A stretch of DNA of 64,000 bases from JAIBJP01 sp035601195 (GCA_035601195.1 DATNOU010000046.1:1-64000); one strand, 5' to 3'. Positions 51,333 through 60,043 are shown, numbered from the stretch's first letter. Notes: generated from the sequence alone by a model not told the origin. Translations and numbers: made by a program.

Positions 51333-51983
51333 TCAGGTGAGGAGGCGTCCGCCGTCCACGACGAGCGTCGATCCGGTGACGAAACCGGCCCCGGCGAGGT
51401 AAACGACCGCGGCCGCCACATCGTCGGGCGAGCCCACGCGGCCGAGCAGCGTCTCGGCGGCCCGACGCTCTTCCTGCTCGCGGTCGACCGCGACCGGACC
51501 GGGCGCGATCCCGCAGACGCGGACCTCGGGCGCCAGCGCTCGAGCGAAGACCTTGGTCAGCATCGCCTGGGCGGCCTTGGCCGCGCAGTGGGGAGCAAAA
51601 GACGGCCAGGGCTGGTAGGCGGCCACGTCCTCGATCATGACGATGAGGCCGAGCTCCGACTTCTTCAGGTGCGGAGCGGCAGCCTGAGTGACGAAGAAGC
51701 TCCCTTTCGCAGTGGCGCCGAAGGCCGCGTCCCAGTGCGCCTCGTCCACGTCCTCGACAGCCTGGGGCACGAACCCTCCTGCGGCTGCATTGACGAGGAG
51801 ATCGAGTCCGCCGAGCTCGTTCGCCGCCCGCTCCACGAGCTGTCGAGCCTCGGCCGGCAGCGAAACGTCGCCGTCCGCCCGGCCGGCGGCGAGGACGCGG
51901 AAGCCCTCGGCTTCGAGCCGGGCCACGATCGCCCGCCCGACCCGCCCGGTACCGCCGGTGACGAGCGCGCGAGATTCGGACAC
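51333..51983 (-). CDS. SDR-family protein with Tyr-to-His at the active site
   Basis: This 216-aa short-chain dehydrogenase-like protein has GGTGRVGRAI cofactor binding, NAAAG, and a SFAPHCAAKAAQAM segment where the catalytic Tyr of YxxxK is His (codon CAC). APGPVAVD follows. The layout resembles pteridine-reductase-like SDRs (FolM/PTR1), interesting beside FolE2. Loss of the tyrosine suggests changed or lost catalysis. GTG 51983 gives the family-like N-terminus. Earlier in-frame codons overlap the divergent SOD promoter. Confidence 0.8.
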   Translation of the reverse strand: MSESRALVTGGTGRVGRAIVARLEAEGFRVLAAGRADGDVSLPAEARQLVERAANELGGLDLLVNAAAGGFVPQAVEDVDEAHWDAAFGATAKGSFFVTQAAAPHLKKSELGLIVMIEDVAAYQPWPSFAPHCAAKAAQAMLTKVFARALAPEVRVCGIAPGPVAVDREQEERRAAETLLGRVGSPDDVAAAVVYLAGAGFVTGSTLVVDGGRLLT

Positions 51984-52038
51984 CGCGGGAACGATAAGCT
52001 CTCGACGCCACCAACGGAGGAGCCGGGGAAGGAGACGC

Positions 52039-52659
52039 ATGGCCACCTTGGTCTTCAATCACGAGGAAATCGCGGCGCGCGAGCTCAAATCCGAGCTCCT
52101 CGAGATGGACGGCATCTCGCGAGCGTCCGTCGAAGCCCACTACAAGCTCTACGAGGGCTACGTGAACAAGCGGAACGAGATCCTGACGAAGCTCGCCGAC
52201 GTGGACGCCTCGAGCGCGAACCAGGTCTACTCAGACATCCGCTCCCTCAAGATCGACCTCACCTTCGCCATCGGCGGCGTCAAGAACCACGAGATCTACT
52301 TCGAGCATCTCGGGGGCGGTGGCGGCGATCCCGACGGGACTGTGGGCTCGCTCATCGAGCGCGACTTCGGCTCCGTCCAGGCGTGGCGCACGGACCTCAA
52401 GGCGACGGGGATGGGTGGCCGCGGCTGGGCGTGGACCGCCTACGACTGGGACGAGCAGCGCCTCTTCAACTACATCGGCGACGCTCAGAACACCTTCCCG
52501 ATCTGGAACGCGACGCCGCTCGTCGCTCTGGACGTCTACGAACACGCGTACTTCCTCGACTATCAGACCGACCGGGCTTCCTACATCGACGCGTTCTTCA
52601 ACAATCTCGATTGGGACGTCATAAACGGTTGGGTGTCGAAGTATCAGATCCAAGCCTGA
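52039..52659 (+). CDS. divergent Fe/Mn superoxide dismutase
   Basis: This 206-aa protein has the SOD fold with ligands His34 (EAHYKLYEGY, only a single His where usual SODs have HHxKHH), His84 (VKNHEIYFEH), Asp165 and His169 (LDVYEHAYFLDYQ). It differs strongly from the SOD at 49511 and belongs to the long-diverged actinobacterial SOD subgroup. ATG 52039 follows AAGGAGA. Its activity is probable because all four ligands are present. Confidence 0.88.
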   Translation: MATLVFNHEEIAARELKSELLEMDGISRASVEAHYKLYEGYVNKRNEILTKLADVDASSANQVYSDIRSLKIDLTFAIGGVKNHEIYFEHLGGGGGDPDGTVGSLIERDFGSVQAWRTDLKATGMGGRGWAWTAYDWDEQRLFNYIGDAQNTFPIWNATPLVALDVYEHAYFLDYQTDRASYIDAFFNNLDWDVINGWVSKYQIQA

Positions 52660-53264
52660 GGGACGCTCTCCTCGTCGCCGCCGGCTATCTCCTCGGCTCG
52701 CTGCCGTGGGGGCTCTGGCTGCCCCGGCTCGTCGCCGGGGTCGACGTGCGCACGCTCGGCAGCGGGAACATCGGCGCGACGAACGTCTGGCGGACGCTCG
52801 GCTTCAAGCTCGGCCTCGCCGTCGCGCTGCTCGACATTGCCAAGGGCGCGGCGGCCGCGCTCCTCGGCCGCTGGCTCGGCGATGACCTGATCGGCGTGCT
52901 GGCTGGCTGCGCTGCCATGGCCGGCCACTGGCGGCCGTTCTTCATGCAGTTCGCCCGTGGCGGCAAGATCGTCGCCACGACGGGCGGCGTCGGCCTCGCC
53001 GTCGCGCCCCTCGCGACGCTTTCGGCGGCGGCTGTCTGGATCGTCGTTTTCCTGGTGACGCGTTACGCTTCGGTCGCGTCAATGGCAGCCGCGGCCAGCC
53101 TGCCCCTCTTCGCGCTCCTCTTCGATGCCTCGTGGCCCGTCCTCGCGTTCACCGCGGGGGGAGCGGTGGCGATCGTCCTCCTGCACAGGACGAACATTGC
53201 GCGCCTCGTCCGCGGTCAGGAGAACAGGATGAAGCTCAGGAGACGGACCGCAGCCAGTCTCTGA
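52629..53264 (+). CDS. plsY: glycerol-3-phosphate acyltransferase PlsY
   Basis: This protein of about 211 aa has five to six membrane helices. The PlsY signatures are GYLLGSLPWG, VRTLGSGNIGATNVWRTLG and GHWRPFFMQFARGGKIVATTGG; the usual GGKG is GGKI here. It transfers the acyl group from acyl-phosphate to glycerol-3-phosphate in phospholipid synthesis. No ATG fits. TTG 52629 is the best start and lies inside the SOD gene (30-bp overlap), with a CTG at 52656 as alternative. Its 3' end overlaps FolE2 by 29 bp. Confidence 0.85.
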   Translation: MGVEVSDPSLRDALLVAAGYLLGSLPWGLWLPRLVAGVDVRTLGSGNIGATNVWRTLGFKLGLAVALLDIAKGAAAALLGRWLGDDLIGVLAGCAAMAGHWRPFFMQFARGGKIVATTGGVGLAVAPLATLSAAAVWIVVFLVTRYASVASMAAAASLPLFALLFDASWPVLAFTAGGAVAIVLLHRTNIARLVRGQENRMKLRRRTAASL

Positions 53265-54213
53265 GCTCGGTGTGGCGGGCCGAACGGCCGCCGTTCGCCA
53301 GCTCGGCACGCAGCTCCCCGACGGTGCCGAAGCGCTCCGCGAGGACCTCGTGGTTGTGAATCGTCTCGAAGTTGACCTGGCGGGCCAGCACGAAGGCTTC
53401 GTCCTCGAGCTCGAGGTAGGAGTCGAGCGCGCCTTTGACCATCAGGCGCACCGAGTCCTCGACGAAGCGCGGCGTCAGGTGCGCGTGCTCGACGACGAAG
53501 AGCTCATCGGGCCGCTTGAGCAACTCGTAGATGGGCGAGCTCATGGACTGCTCGACGATGTCGACGAGGTCCTCGGCGTCGAGGCGGACCTGCGTTCCGA
53601 GATAGAGGGTTCCTCTGCCTCGCTGGTTGTGCGTGGCGAGCGGAACGAGCTCGAGGATGCGGTCCACGTCGTCCTCGTCGAAGCCCGCCTCGCCGAGCCG
53701 TTCGGTTGCTTCCTCCCTCACCAGGCCCTGAGCGCAGGGGCATGCGTTGATCCCCGTCGCCTCCACGCCGACGACTCGGCGAGTCGAGGAGGGGGACGCG
53801 GCCGCGAGCCCGATCAGCGTCACGAGCTCCTGCGTCCGGAGGCCGGTGACCGGGGTCAGTCTCTCGATCGGATAGCGGGCGGCGATCTTCACCTCGGCGC
53901 GTAGCGCTCGCTGGCGCTCGACGATGTGCTTGGCGATGTGCTCGGCGAGGTTCTCGACCAGCAGCTTCCCGTCGATCACGACCTCGTCGATGGCCTCCTC
54001 GAAGACCTCGGGGAAGCGGGACATGTGCACGCCCTTTTGCGCCGGGTCGAGGTCGACGAAGCAGTCGATCTCGGCAGAGACGAGCGCGTCGTGCCCCCCG
54101 TGCTGCATCCGCACCGCCTTCTGGACGCCCGTGACCCCCGCGCGGGAGAGGCCGATCCGCACCTCGGGCGCCGAGGCCTGCAGGTCTGGTGGGGCCGTTA
54201 ATCTCTCGTCCAC
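53236..54213 (-). CDS. folE2: GTP cyclohydrolase FolE2 / MptA family
   Basis: This 325-aa enzyme of the FolE2/MptA group opens the GTP imidazole ring in the first step of tetrahydrofolate (or methanopterin) synthesis. Its signature region has DCFVDLDPAQKGVHMSRF, then the ATGINACPCAQ cysteine segment and HNQRGRGTLYLG. It uses metals other than zinc in many organisms. GTG 54213 is the start. It is divergent from the histidine-kinase-like gene at 54238 and convergent with plsY. Confidence 0.9.
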   Translation of the reverse strand: MDERLTAPPDLQASAPEVRIGLSRAGVTGVQKAVRMQHGGHDALVSAEIDCFVDLDPAQKGVHMSRFPEVFEEAIDEVVIDGKLLVENLAEHIAKHIVERQRALRAEVKIAARYPIERLTPVTGLRTQELVTLIGLAAASPSSTRRVVGVEATGINACPCAQGLVREEATERLGEAGFDEDDVDRILELVPLATHNQRGRGTLYLGTQVRLDAEDLVDIVEQSMSSPIYELLKRPDELFVVEHAHLTPRFVEDSVRLMVKGALDSYLELEDEAFVLARQVNFETIHNHEVLAERFGTVGELRAELANGGRSARHTELRDWLRSVS

Positions 54214-54237
54214 GCGTCAACCGTAGCAAGGGAGCAG

Positions 54238-54819
54238 ATGCCCGACGACAAAAGGTTTGCCCAGCTCGTGTCGCTCGCCTGTCACGATCTCCGAACCCCT
54301 CTGGCGACGGTTTTTGGGTTCGCCCGGACCCTTGCCCGGACGGAACTGGAGCCGCCCACAGACCGCTACGTTGAGATGATCGACGCCGCTTCGACGCAGC
54401 TGGGCGAGCTGCTCGACGAGCTGTCTCTTCTGGCGCGAATCCAGTCCGGGCGCTACGAACCGCGGCTCGTCACCGTCGATTCGCTGGAGCTGGCACGCGA
54501 GGCAGCAGCCGAGCTGGAGGACGGCCGCGCGGAGGTCTCCGGCAAGGGTGGGACGGTACGCGTGCCAGAGGAGGAGATGCGCCGGGCACTCTCACAGCTC
54601 GCCCGGGCCGCGAGCAGGCATGGGGGCTTCGACTCGGTAGCAGTTGAAGTCGAAGGGGGGACCCTGACCGTCTCACCGGTCACGCGGGCATCGGGGCCGG
54701 TCCTCCTGGGGGAGGAGCTCCGCGATCTGGGCGCGGCGGCGGCCACTGAGCTCGTGCGCGCGCTGGGAGGCTCGGTCGATGTCGTGGACGAGCGCCTCGT
54801 AGTCCGCCTGCCTGCTTAG
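54238..54819 (+). CDS. truncated histidine-kinase-like protein (HisKA only)
   Basis: This 193-aa protein has a phosphoacceptor H-box, SLACHDLRTPLATVFGFARTL (His15), and a helical dimerisation domain. The remaining 100 residues match the length of an ATPase domain but lack recognisable N, G1 and G2 boxes, so it may be catalytically dead. It is soluble, with no membrane or sensor domain. Possible roles are phosphotransfer partner, adaptor or decaying kinase. A separate ATPase-tail fossil lies at 56555-56686. Confidence 0.7.
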   Translation: MPDDKRFAQLVSLACHDLRTPLATVFGFARTLARTELEPPTDRYVEMIDAASTQLGELLDELSLLARIQSGRYEPRLVTVDSLELAREAAAELEDGRAEVSGKGGTVRVPEEEMRRALSQLARAASRHGGFDSVAVEVEGGTLTVSPVTRASGPVLLGEELRDLGAAAATELVRALGGSVDVVDERLVVRLPA

Positions 54820-54860
54820 TCGGCCCGGCCGAGGACGCGGAACGATCCGTGGAAACCCGG

Positions 54861-55688
54861 CTAGCGCAGTAGCCGCGAGAGCCGGCGGTCCTTGAGAACC
54901 CGGCCCTCGGTCTGACAGCTGGGGCAGTAGAAGATCGTGTGCTCGTCGAAGTCGACGCGCGCGATCGGCGTTCCACAGACGGGGCAGGGCTCGCCCAGGC
55001 GGTTGTGGATCCGGTACGCCGCCTTGTCCGAGGCCCCGCGCTCCCTGACCTCTAAGCCCCGCGCCAGCTCGCCGTCGATGGCGGCGGCCAAGCGGGCGAT
55101 TTCCTCGGGCTCGAGGTCAGTCGTGAGCGCGTAGGGCGAGAGCCCCGCGGTGAGGAGGATCTCGTTCGCCCAGGCGCGCCCGATGCCGGCGATCGAGCGC
55201 TGGTCGCGGAGGAAGGCGTGCAGGCGGCGGGAGTCGGCGGCCAGGATCTCGGCGAGGCGCTCGGTGCCGAGGTGGTAGGCGTCCGGCCCGAGATGAGCGA
55301 GCTCCTCGCCGATCGCCTCCGGCCGGTAGAGGCCGACCTTGGCCCGCTTTTTCGGTCCGCCCTCGGTCAGTACGAGCACGGCCCCATCCGTGAATGAGAG
55401 CTTGAAAGCAGGCGTCTTCGGCTGCTTCTCCCCCGGGCGCAGGTAGCGGAGGCGGCCCGCGCTCATGAGATGGACGTGGAGGACGAGCTCGCCGTCTTCC
55501 GTTGGGAAGAGGAGGTTCTTGCCGCGGCGCTCAGCCCCCTCGAAGCGGCGGCCTGCGAGTGCCGTGAGCGGCGGGTCGTACGTCTTCAGCGTCGCCACGT
55601 GCGCGGGGCCGGCCTTCTCGATCGGGAAGGCGCGCACCGGGTCGTCGAGCGACCGCCTTAACGCCTCTACTTCTGGGAACTCGGGCAT
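54861..55688 (-). CDS. Fpg/Nei-family DNA glycosylase
   Basis: This 275-aa base-excision repair enzyme has the N-terminal PEFPEVE with catalytic Pro/Glu after Met removal, a conserved GKNLLF lysine, an H2TH region (GIGRAWANEILL) and a C-terminal four-cysteine zinc finger (CPVC...CPSC). It removes oxidised purines or pyrimidines and cuts the abasic site. ATG 55688 is fixed by the PEFPE rule. It is divergent from asparaginase with only 10 bp between start codons. Fpg versus Nei subtype is not decided. Confidence 0.93.
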   Translation of the reverse strand: MPEFPEVEALRRSLDDPVRAFPIEKAGPAHVATLKTYDPPLTALAGRRFEGAERRGKNLLFPTEDGELVLHVHLMSAGRLRYLRPGEKQPKTPAFKLSFTDGAVLVLTEGGPKKRAKVGLYRPEAIGEELAHLGPDAYHLGTERLAEILAADSRRLHAFLRDQRSIAGIGRAWANEILLTAGLSPYALTTDLEPEEIARLAAAIDGELARGLEVRERGASDKAAYRIHNRLGEPCPVCGTPIARVDFDEHTIFYCPSCQTEGRVLKDRRLSRLLR

Positions 55689-55698
55689 AGATTCAGGG

Positions 55699-56565
55699 AT
55701 GGACCCAATCACAGTAGCCGTCGAGCGGGGCGGGGTCGTCGAGTCGCGCCACCGCGTGCACGCCGTCCGCGTCGAGGGCGGCGAGGCGGTCGAGGCGTGG
55801 GGAGATCCGGAGCTCGTGACCTTCATGCGCTCCTCGGCGAAGCCGCTGCAGGCGCTTCCGCTCGTCCGCGTCTACGAGAATCTCTCGGACGAGGAGGTCG
55901 CGATCGCGTGCGCCTCGCACGGGGCGGCGCCCGAGCAGCTCGAGGCCGTGAAGCTCCTGCTGGCGCGCTCCTGGTCGAGCGAGGACGATCTCGAGTGCGG
56001 CCCGGTGGAAGGCAGCCGCCTCAGGCACAACTGTTCAGGCAAGCACGCGGGCATGCTGGCGGTCTGCGCCGCCAGCGGCTGGCCCCGTGAGGGCTACCGG
56101 CTGCCGGACCATCCGTTGCAGAAGGAGATCGCCGGGCTCGTCGCGGAGGCCGCGGGCGCAAAGCAAGCTCTCCCGACGGCGATCGACGGGTGCGGGGTGG
56201 TCACGTTCGCGCTTCCCCTCGCCGACATGGCCAAGGCTTTCGGCCGGCTCGCCCTAGGCGAGCTCGAGGGCGCCGAAAGAATCGTCGCTGCTATGACGGC
56301 CAAGCCGGAGCTCGTCGAAGGTCCGGGCCGCACGGCGACCGAGGTGATGAAGGCGCTTCCGGACGTGATCGCCAAGGGTGGTGCCGAAGGGCTCCTCTGC
56401 GTCGGCTACCGGGATGGAGTCGGGCTCGCGCTCAAGGCAGAAGACGGAGCTACTCGCGCGGTTGGCCCTGCCGCGGGTTTCCTCTTCGGGATCTCGGGGT
56501 TATCCGCAATCCCGATTGAAAACAGTCGGGGGGACGTCGTCGGGCGCGTCGTGGCGCAAGCCTGA
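55699..56565 (+). CDS. L-asparaginase II (Rhizobium-type)
   Basis: This 288-aa cytoplasmic asparaginase of the Asparaginase_II family has FMRSSAKPLQALP, NCSGKHAGMLAVC and IDGCGVVTFALPLADMAKA, which hold the conserved Ser-Lys-Cys pocket residues of the rhizobial type II group. It hydrolyses asparagine to aspartate and ammonia. It is unrelated to the E. coli enzymes. ATG 55699 lies 10 bp from the divergent glycosylase start. Confidence 0.88.
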   Translation: MDPITVAVERGGVVESRHRVHAVRVEGGEAVEAWGDPELVTFMRSSAKPLQALPLVRVYENLSDEEVAIACASHGAAPEQLEAVKLLLARSWSSEDDLECGPVEGSRLRHNCSGKHAGMLAVCAASGWPREGYRLPDHPLQKEIAGLVAEAAGAKQALPTAIDGCGVVTFALPLADMAKAFGRLALGELEGAERIVAAMTAKPELVEGPGRTATEVMKALPDVIAKGGAEGLLCVGYRDGVGLALKAEDGATRAVGPAAGFLFGISGLSAIPIENSRGDVVGRVVAQA

Positions 56566-56686
56566 GCTTGTCTCCAGCCCTGGGGAGGGGTCGACGTTCG
56601 TTGTCGACCTCCCGGCCGCCTTTCGCTCGGACGCCTCCTCCCGGCCGCACGAGATCCGAGCTAGCGCTTTTCCACAACCGTTGTAG
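56555..56686 (+). pseudogene. histidine-kinase ATPase tail fragment
   Basis: In the frame ending at the TAG of 56684-56686, the text LVSSPGEGSTFVVDLPAAF matches the strand after the G2 box in HATPase domains (SxPGxGSTFxVxLP). No start codon, N box or G1 box precedes it in frame, and the first part overlaps the asparaginase C-terminus. I read it as a remnant of a lost kinase gene. Confidence 0.4.
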
Positions 56687-56789
56687 AATCAGCGGCCGGT
56701 GGCTGCGAGCCGGGGGGCCAAAACGGGATCTCTCCGGCTCTTTTCGTTTCTCCAACTCCAGGTGAACCGGTAACGAGAAAGGCGAGGTC

Positions 56790-57884
56790 ATGCTCACGGT
56801 CGACATCTCTCTGCCGGAGATCGAGGAGCTCCAGAAACTCGTCACGGAAGGGACCGAGAAGGGATTCCTCAGCTACGACGAGATTGTCGTCGGGCTCGAG
56901 GAGGTCGACCTCACCAAAGAGCAGGTCGAGGACTTCTACACCTACCTGGTCGATCACGGCATCGAGCTCGTGGAAGGGGTCGAGCACAAGGCGCCGCCCC
57001 ACGAGGCGCCGGCCCTCGCCGAGGAGGAGAAGGTGCCGAAGCTCGACCTCACCGTCGAGCCCTCCCTGGACTCCCTGCGGCTCTATCTACGCGAGATCGG
57101 GCGTGTGCCGCTGCTCACGGCCGACCAAGAGGTCTACCTCGCCAAGCGCATCGAACGCGGTGACATGAGCGCGAAGACACAGATGATCGAGGCGAACCTT
57201 CGCCTGGTCGTCTCCATCGCCAAGGCCTACCTGGGCCGGGGTCTCTCGTTCCTCGACCTGATCCAGGAAGGGTCCCTCGGGCTGATCCGCGCCGTCGAGA
57301 AGTTCGACTACCGCAAGGGCTACAAGTTCTCCACGTACGCGACCTGGTGGATCCGGCAGGCGGTCACCCGGGCCATCGCCGACAAGGCGCGCACGATCCG
57401 GATCCCCGTGCACATGGTCGAGAAGCTCAACAAGGTCGTCCACATCGAGCGCCAGCTCGTTCAGCGGCTCGGGCGCGAGCCGCGGCCCGACGAGATCGCC
57501 GTGGAGCTGGAGATGACGACGGCCGAGGTGCGGGAGATCCTCCGCATGGCGCAGCTGCCTGTTTCGCTGGAGAAGCCGATCGGGGAGGAGGAGGACTCCG
57601 AGCTGGGCGACTTCGTTCAGGACGAGCAGGCCGAATCGCCGTTCGATTCGGCTTCGCTCAACCTTCGCCGCGAGGACATCGACCGAGCGCTCGACTCTCT
57701 TCCGGCGCGCGAGCGGAAGGTGATCGAGCTTCGCTTCGGCCTCAGGGGCGAGAGCCCGCGCACGCTCGAGGAAGTCGGGCGCGCCTTCGGCGTCACGCGC
57801 GAGCGGATCCGCCAGATCGAGAACAACACCCTCAAAAAGCTCGAAGGCCTCCCGGAAGCTCAGGGTTTAAAGGACTGCGTGTAG
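56790..57884 (+). CDS. sigA: primary RNA polymerase sigma factor
   Basis: This 364-aa group 1 sigma factor has a short region 1.1 (1-60), region 1.2 (SLRLYLREIGRVPLLTADQEV), region 2 (ANLRLVVSIAKAYLGRGLSFLDLIQEGSLGLIRAVEKFDYRKGYKFSTYATWWIRQAVTRAIADKART), region 3 and region 4 (ERKVIELRFGLRGESPRTLEEVGRAFGVTRERIRQIE). It directs housekeeping transcription. ATG 56790 follows GAAAGGCGAGG. The stop codon lies inside an inverted repeat (57881-57923). Confidence 0.93.
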   Translation: MLTVDISLPEIEELQKLVTEGTEKGFLSYDEIVVGLEEVDLTKEQVEDFYTYLVDHGIELVEGVEHKAPPHEAPALAEEEKVPKLDLTVEPSLDSLRLYLREIGRVPLLTADQEVYLAKRIERGDMSAKTQMIEANLRLVVSIAKAYLGRGLSFLDLIQEGSLGLIRAVEKFDYRKGYKFSTYATWWIRQAVTRAIADKARTIRIPVHMVEKLNKVVHIERQLVQRLGREPRPDEIAVELEMTTAEVREILRMAQLPVSLEKPIGEEEDSELGDFVQDEQAESPFDSASLNLRREDIDRALDSLPARERKVIELRFGLRGESPRTLEEVGRAFGVTRERIRQIENNTLKKLEGLPEAQGLKDCV

Positions 57885-57923
57885 GGGCATGCCCCGCCCG
57901 GGCCGGACATGTCCGGCCCCTAC
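57881..57923. repeat. nested inverted repeat carrying both stop codons
   Basis: Outer arms GTAGGGGC (57881-57888) and GCCCCTAC (57916-57923) are exact inverted repeats. Inside lie palindromes GGGGCATGCCCC (57884-57895) and GGGCCGGACATGTCCGGCCC (57900-57919). The left arm contains the sigma-factor TAG (57882-57884), and the right arm on the minus strand contains the glycosyltransferase TAG (57922-57920). It can act as a bidirectional terminator. It also looks like a REP-type element placed exactly between two converging genes. Confidence 0.8.
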
Positions 57924-60007
57924 GGGCAGGCTCCGGCGTCGGGCCGGAAGACGGGCTCAGTCGAGCGGACGCTGACGAAGCGCGGGCCGATGCTCCCGGT
58001 GAACGGCGCGGAGAAATGAACCTGCCACGGACCCGGGGAGCACGCCGAGAGCGTCACGGCGGTCGGGGCGCCGGGTCGCACCGAAACGACCTGCCGGCCA
58101 CCCGGGTGGCGGAGGCGGACGACGACCGGATCCCCGGAGCTCGGGAGGGAGAGCGAGAAGCTCAACCGTCCGGCAACGCTTCCCGCGGGCGTGGCCGGCC
58201 AGACGCGGAAGCTCCCCTCTGTGGCGAGCCAGCCGTCGAAATAGCGACCTGGTCCGTAGAGCGCCAGACGCGGCCGGCCGGAAGGCTGCAGAAGACGGTA
58301 GAGCCGCGTCCGAGCGACTTCCCGGGCCCCGCGGAAGCGCATCGTGGCGCCGTACGAATCGACGAGCAGGGGTCGCGTGAGCGGCTTCCCGCCTGCGAGC
58401 AGCGTGCCGTCTCGCCCGATCTGGGCGTGCTGGACGGCGAAGGCGTCGGGTAGCGGGGTGCCCGGCATGAGGACGAGGCTCTTGAGCGAGCGGTTCCAGA
58501 AAAGCTCCTCGGTGGCGAAGCCCTTGTCGCCGAGGGGCGATTGCACGAGCGCGGCGTCGCCGAGCTCTGCGTCGTCCACGATGGACGGATTGCCGGGGAC
58601 GACGTTGGCGCGGACGCGGGTGGAGAGCGCGTGGTCGTAGGCGACAGCTCCGGCAGAGGAGAGCACGCACGCTCCGAGTCCGAGGGCGATCGCAACCCCC
58701 GTCGCACGCCGGGGCCGGAAGCCGAATAGCGCCGAAGCGAGGGAAAGGAGCGCGACAGCCGCTGCGATGGAGAGTGAAGCGAGGCCCCGGTCGCCGATCA
58801 GGTTCTCGAGCTCCCCGGCGGAGAAGAGCAGAGGCGAGTTGCTGCGCCCGTCGGAGGCGGCGAAACCGGCGAGCGGGACTCGGGCGGAGACAGCGATCAG
58901 GACTCCGGCCAGAAGAGCGTGCGGAACGCGGTGCGGCCAGCCGCGTGAGGCGAAGAGCCCGAACGCGAGGAACGCGACCGGCACGACGTAGAAGAAGTAG
59001 CGCTCCTGAATACGGTCGGCTCCGTTCGCCGCGTACAGCCCGGCCTGGAAGATCACGGCGAGCGAGAACAGCGAGGCGAGGACGCCGAACGCAAGCTCGG
59101 CTCGCGAGCGCGGGCGCCACACGGCGAGCGCAAGGCCGAGGACGGCGCCGGGAGCGAGCACCCAGCCCGAGGAGTAGAGGACGAGCATCGCGTCCGCGGC
59201 GGCCCACTTCCCGATCGCGAGCGGGTCGAACGGGAGGTCGAGGACGCTGTTGTAATAGCCGAGCACCGCATCGGGGCCGGTCACGGCGAACGGAATCAGA
59301 GCGAGCGTGAGGAGGCCGAAGGCAAGCCGCTGCTCAGCGAGGGTTTGCCGGAGGCGGCGCTCCCGCAATCCGAGGGCGAGGGCGGCCAGCAGGAAGCACG
59401 GCGGGAGGATGACGAACTGCACGCGGGCGAGCGTCGCGAGCCCCGCGAACGCGATGAACGCCACCTGAGAGCGCCGGGACGGACGCGCGAGCGCGGACAC
59501 CCCCGCGGCCAGCGCGGAGAGGGCAAGCGGGTAGGCGAACGGGTCCGCAAGCATCCACCCGGCGTAGAGCATGTCCGGCACGGCAAGGGAGAGCGCGGCG
59601 ATTCCGAGGGCGAGACCCGAACTGAGTTCGAGCCGGCGGGCGAGGAGGTAGACGGGCACCGCTGCGAGCGACATGACGAAGGCCCCCTCGAGCTGGACGA
59701 GGCGGAACGAGGTCTCGACGTCGCCCGTGAGCCACGCCGGCGCTGTCAGGAGCGGCTGGAGCACGGCCGGGAAGTGTGCGGCCGTCCCGCGCACGAGGAA
59801 ACGTCCGTGCTCGGCGATCGAGCGTCCCAGCTCCGAGTAGATGTACTCGTCGGGGAAGTAGACGGGACTGGCGCGCAGCCAACCGGTCAGCGTGCGAACG
59901 ACGAAGCTGGCCGCGACGATCGCTCCCAGCCAGTGCAGGGGCTTGACGCGAGCGAGCGTGAGCCCTCGCGTGCGTGGGAGACGATCGGAGCGGGCGGCGA
60001 CTGCCAC
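57920..60007 (-). CDS. large membrane glycosyltransferase-like protein
   Basis: This 695-aa protein starts at GTG 60007. The N-terminal 450 residues carry about 12 transmembrane helices and a first extracytoplasmic loop with YFPDEYIYSELGRSIAEHG, where the DE pair is typical of GT-C enzymes (ArnT/PMT style). GADRIQERYFFYVVP follows, then a C-terminal soluble beta-rich domain (470-695) with FDGWLATEGSFRVWP. GT-C enzymes transfer sugars from lipid-phosphate donors outside the membrane. The acceptor is unknown. The gene stands alone. Confidence 0.75.
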   Translation of the reverse strand: MAVAARSDRLPRTRGLTLARVKPLHWLGAIVAASFVVRTLTGWLRASPVYFPDEYIYSELGRSIAEHGRFLVRGTAAHFPAVLQPLLTAPAWLTGDVETSFRLVQLEGAFVMSLAAVPVYLLARRLELSSGLALGIAALSLAVPDMLYAGWMLADPFAYPLALSALAAGVSALARPSRRSQVAFIAFAGLATLARVQFVILPPCFLLAALALGLRERRLRQTLAEQRLAFGLLTLALIPFAVTGPDAVLGYYNSVLDLPFDPLAIGKWAAADAMLVLYSSGWVLAPGAVLGLALAVWRPRSRAELAFGVLASLFSLAVIFQAGLYAANGADRIQERYFFYVVPVAFLAFGLFASRGWPHRVPHALLAGVLIAVSARVPLAGFAASDGRSNSPLLFSAGELENLIGDRGLASLSIAAAVALLSLASALFGFRPRRATGVAIALGLGACVLSSAGAVAYDHALSTRVRANVVPGNPSIVDDAELGDAALVQSPLGDKGFATEELFWNRSLKSLVLMPGTPLPDAFAVQHAQIGRDGTLLAGGKPLTRPLLVDSYGATMRFRGAREVARTRLYRLLQPSGRPRLALYGPGRYFDGWLATEGSFRVWPATPAGSVAGRLSFSLSLPSSGDPVVVRLRHPGGRQVVSVRPGAPTAVTLSACSPGPWQVHFSAPFTGSIGPRFVSVRSTEPVFRPDAGACP

Positions 60008-60043
60008 GCTCCCTCTATCGGGCTCCTCCGCCGGCCCCTTGAG

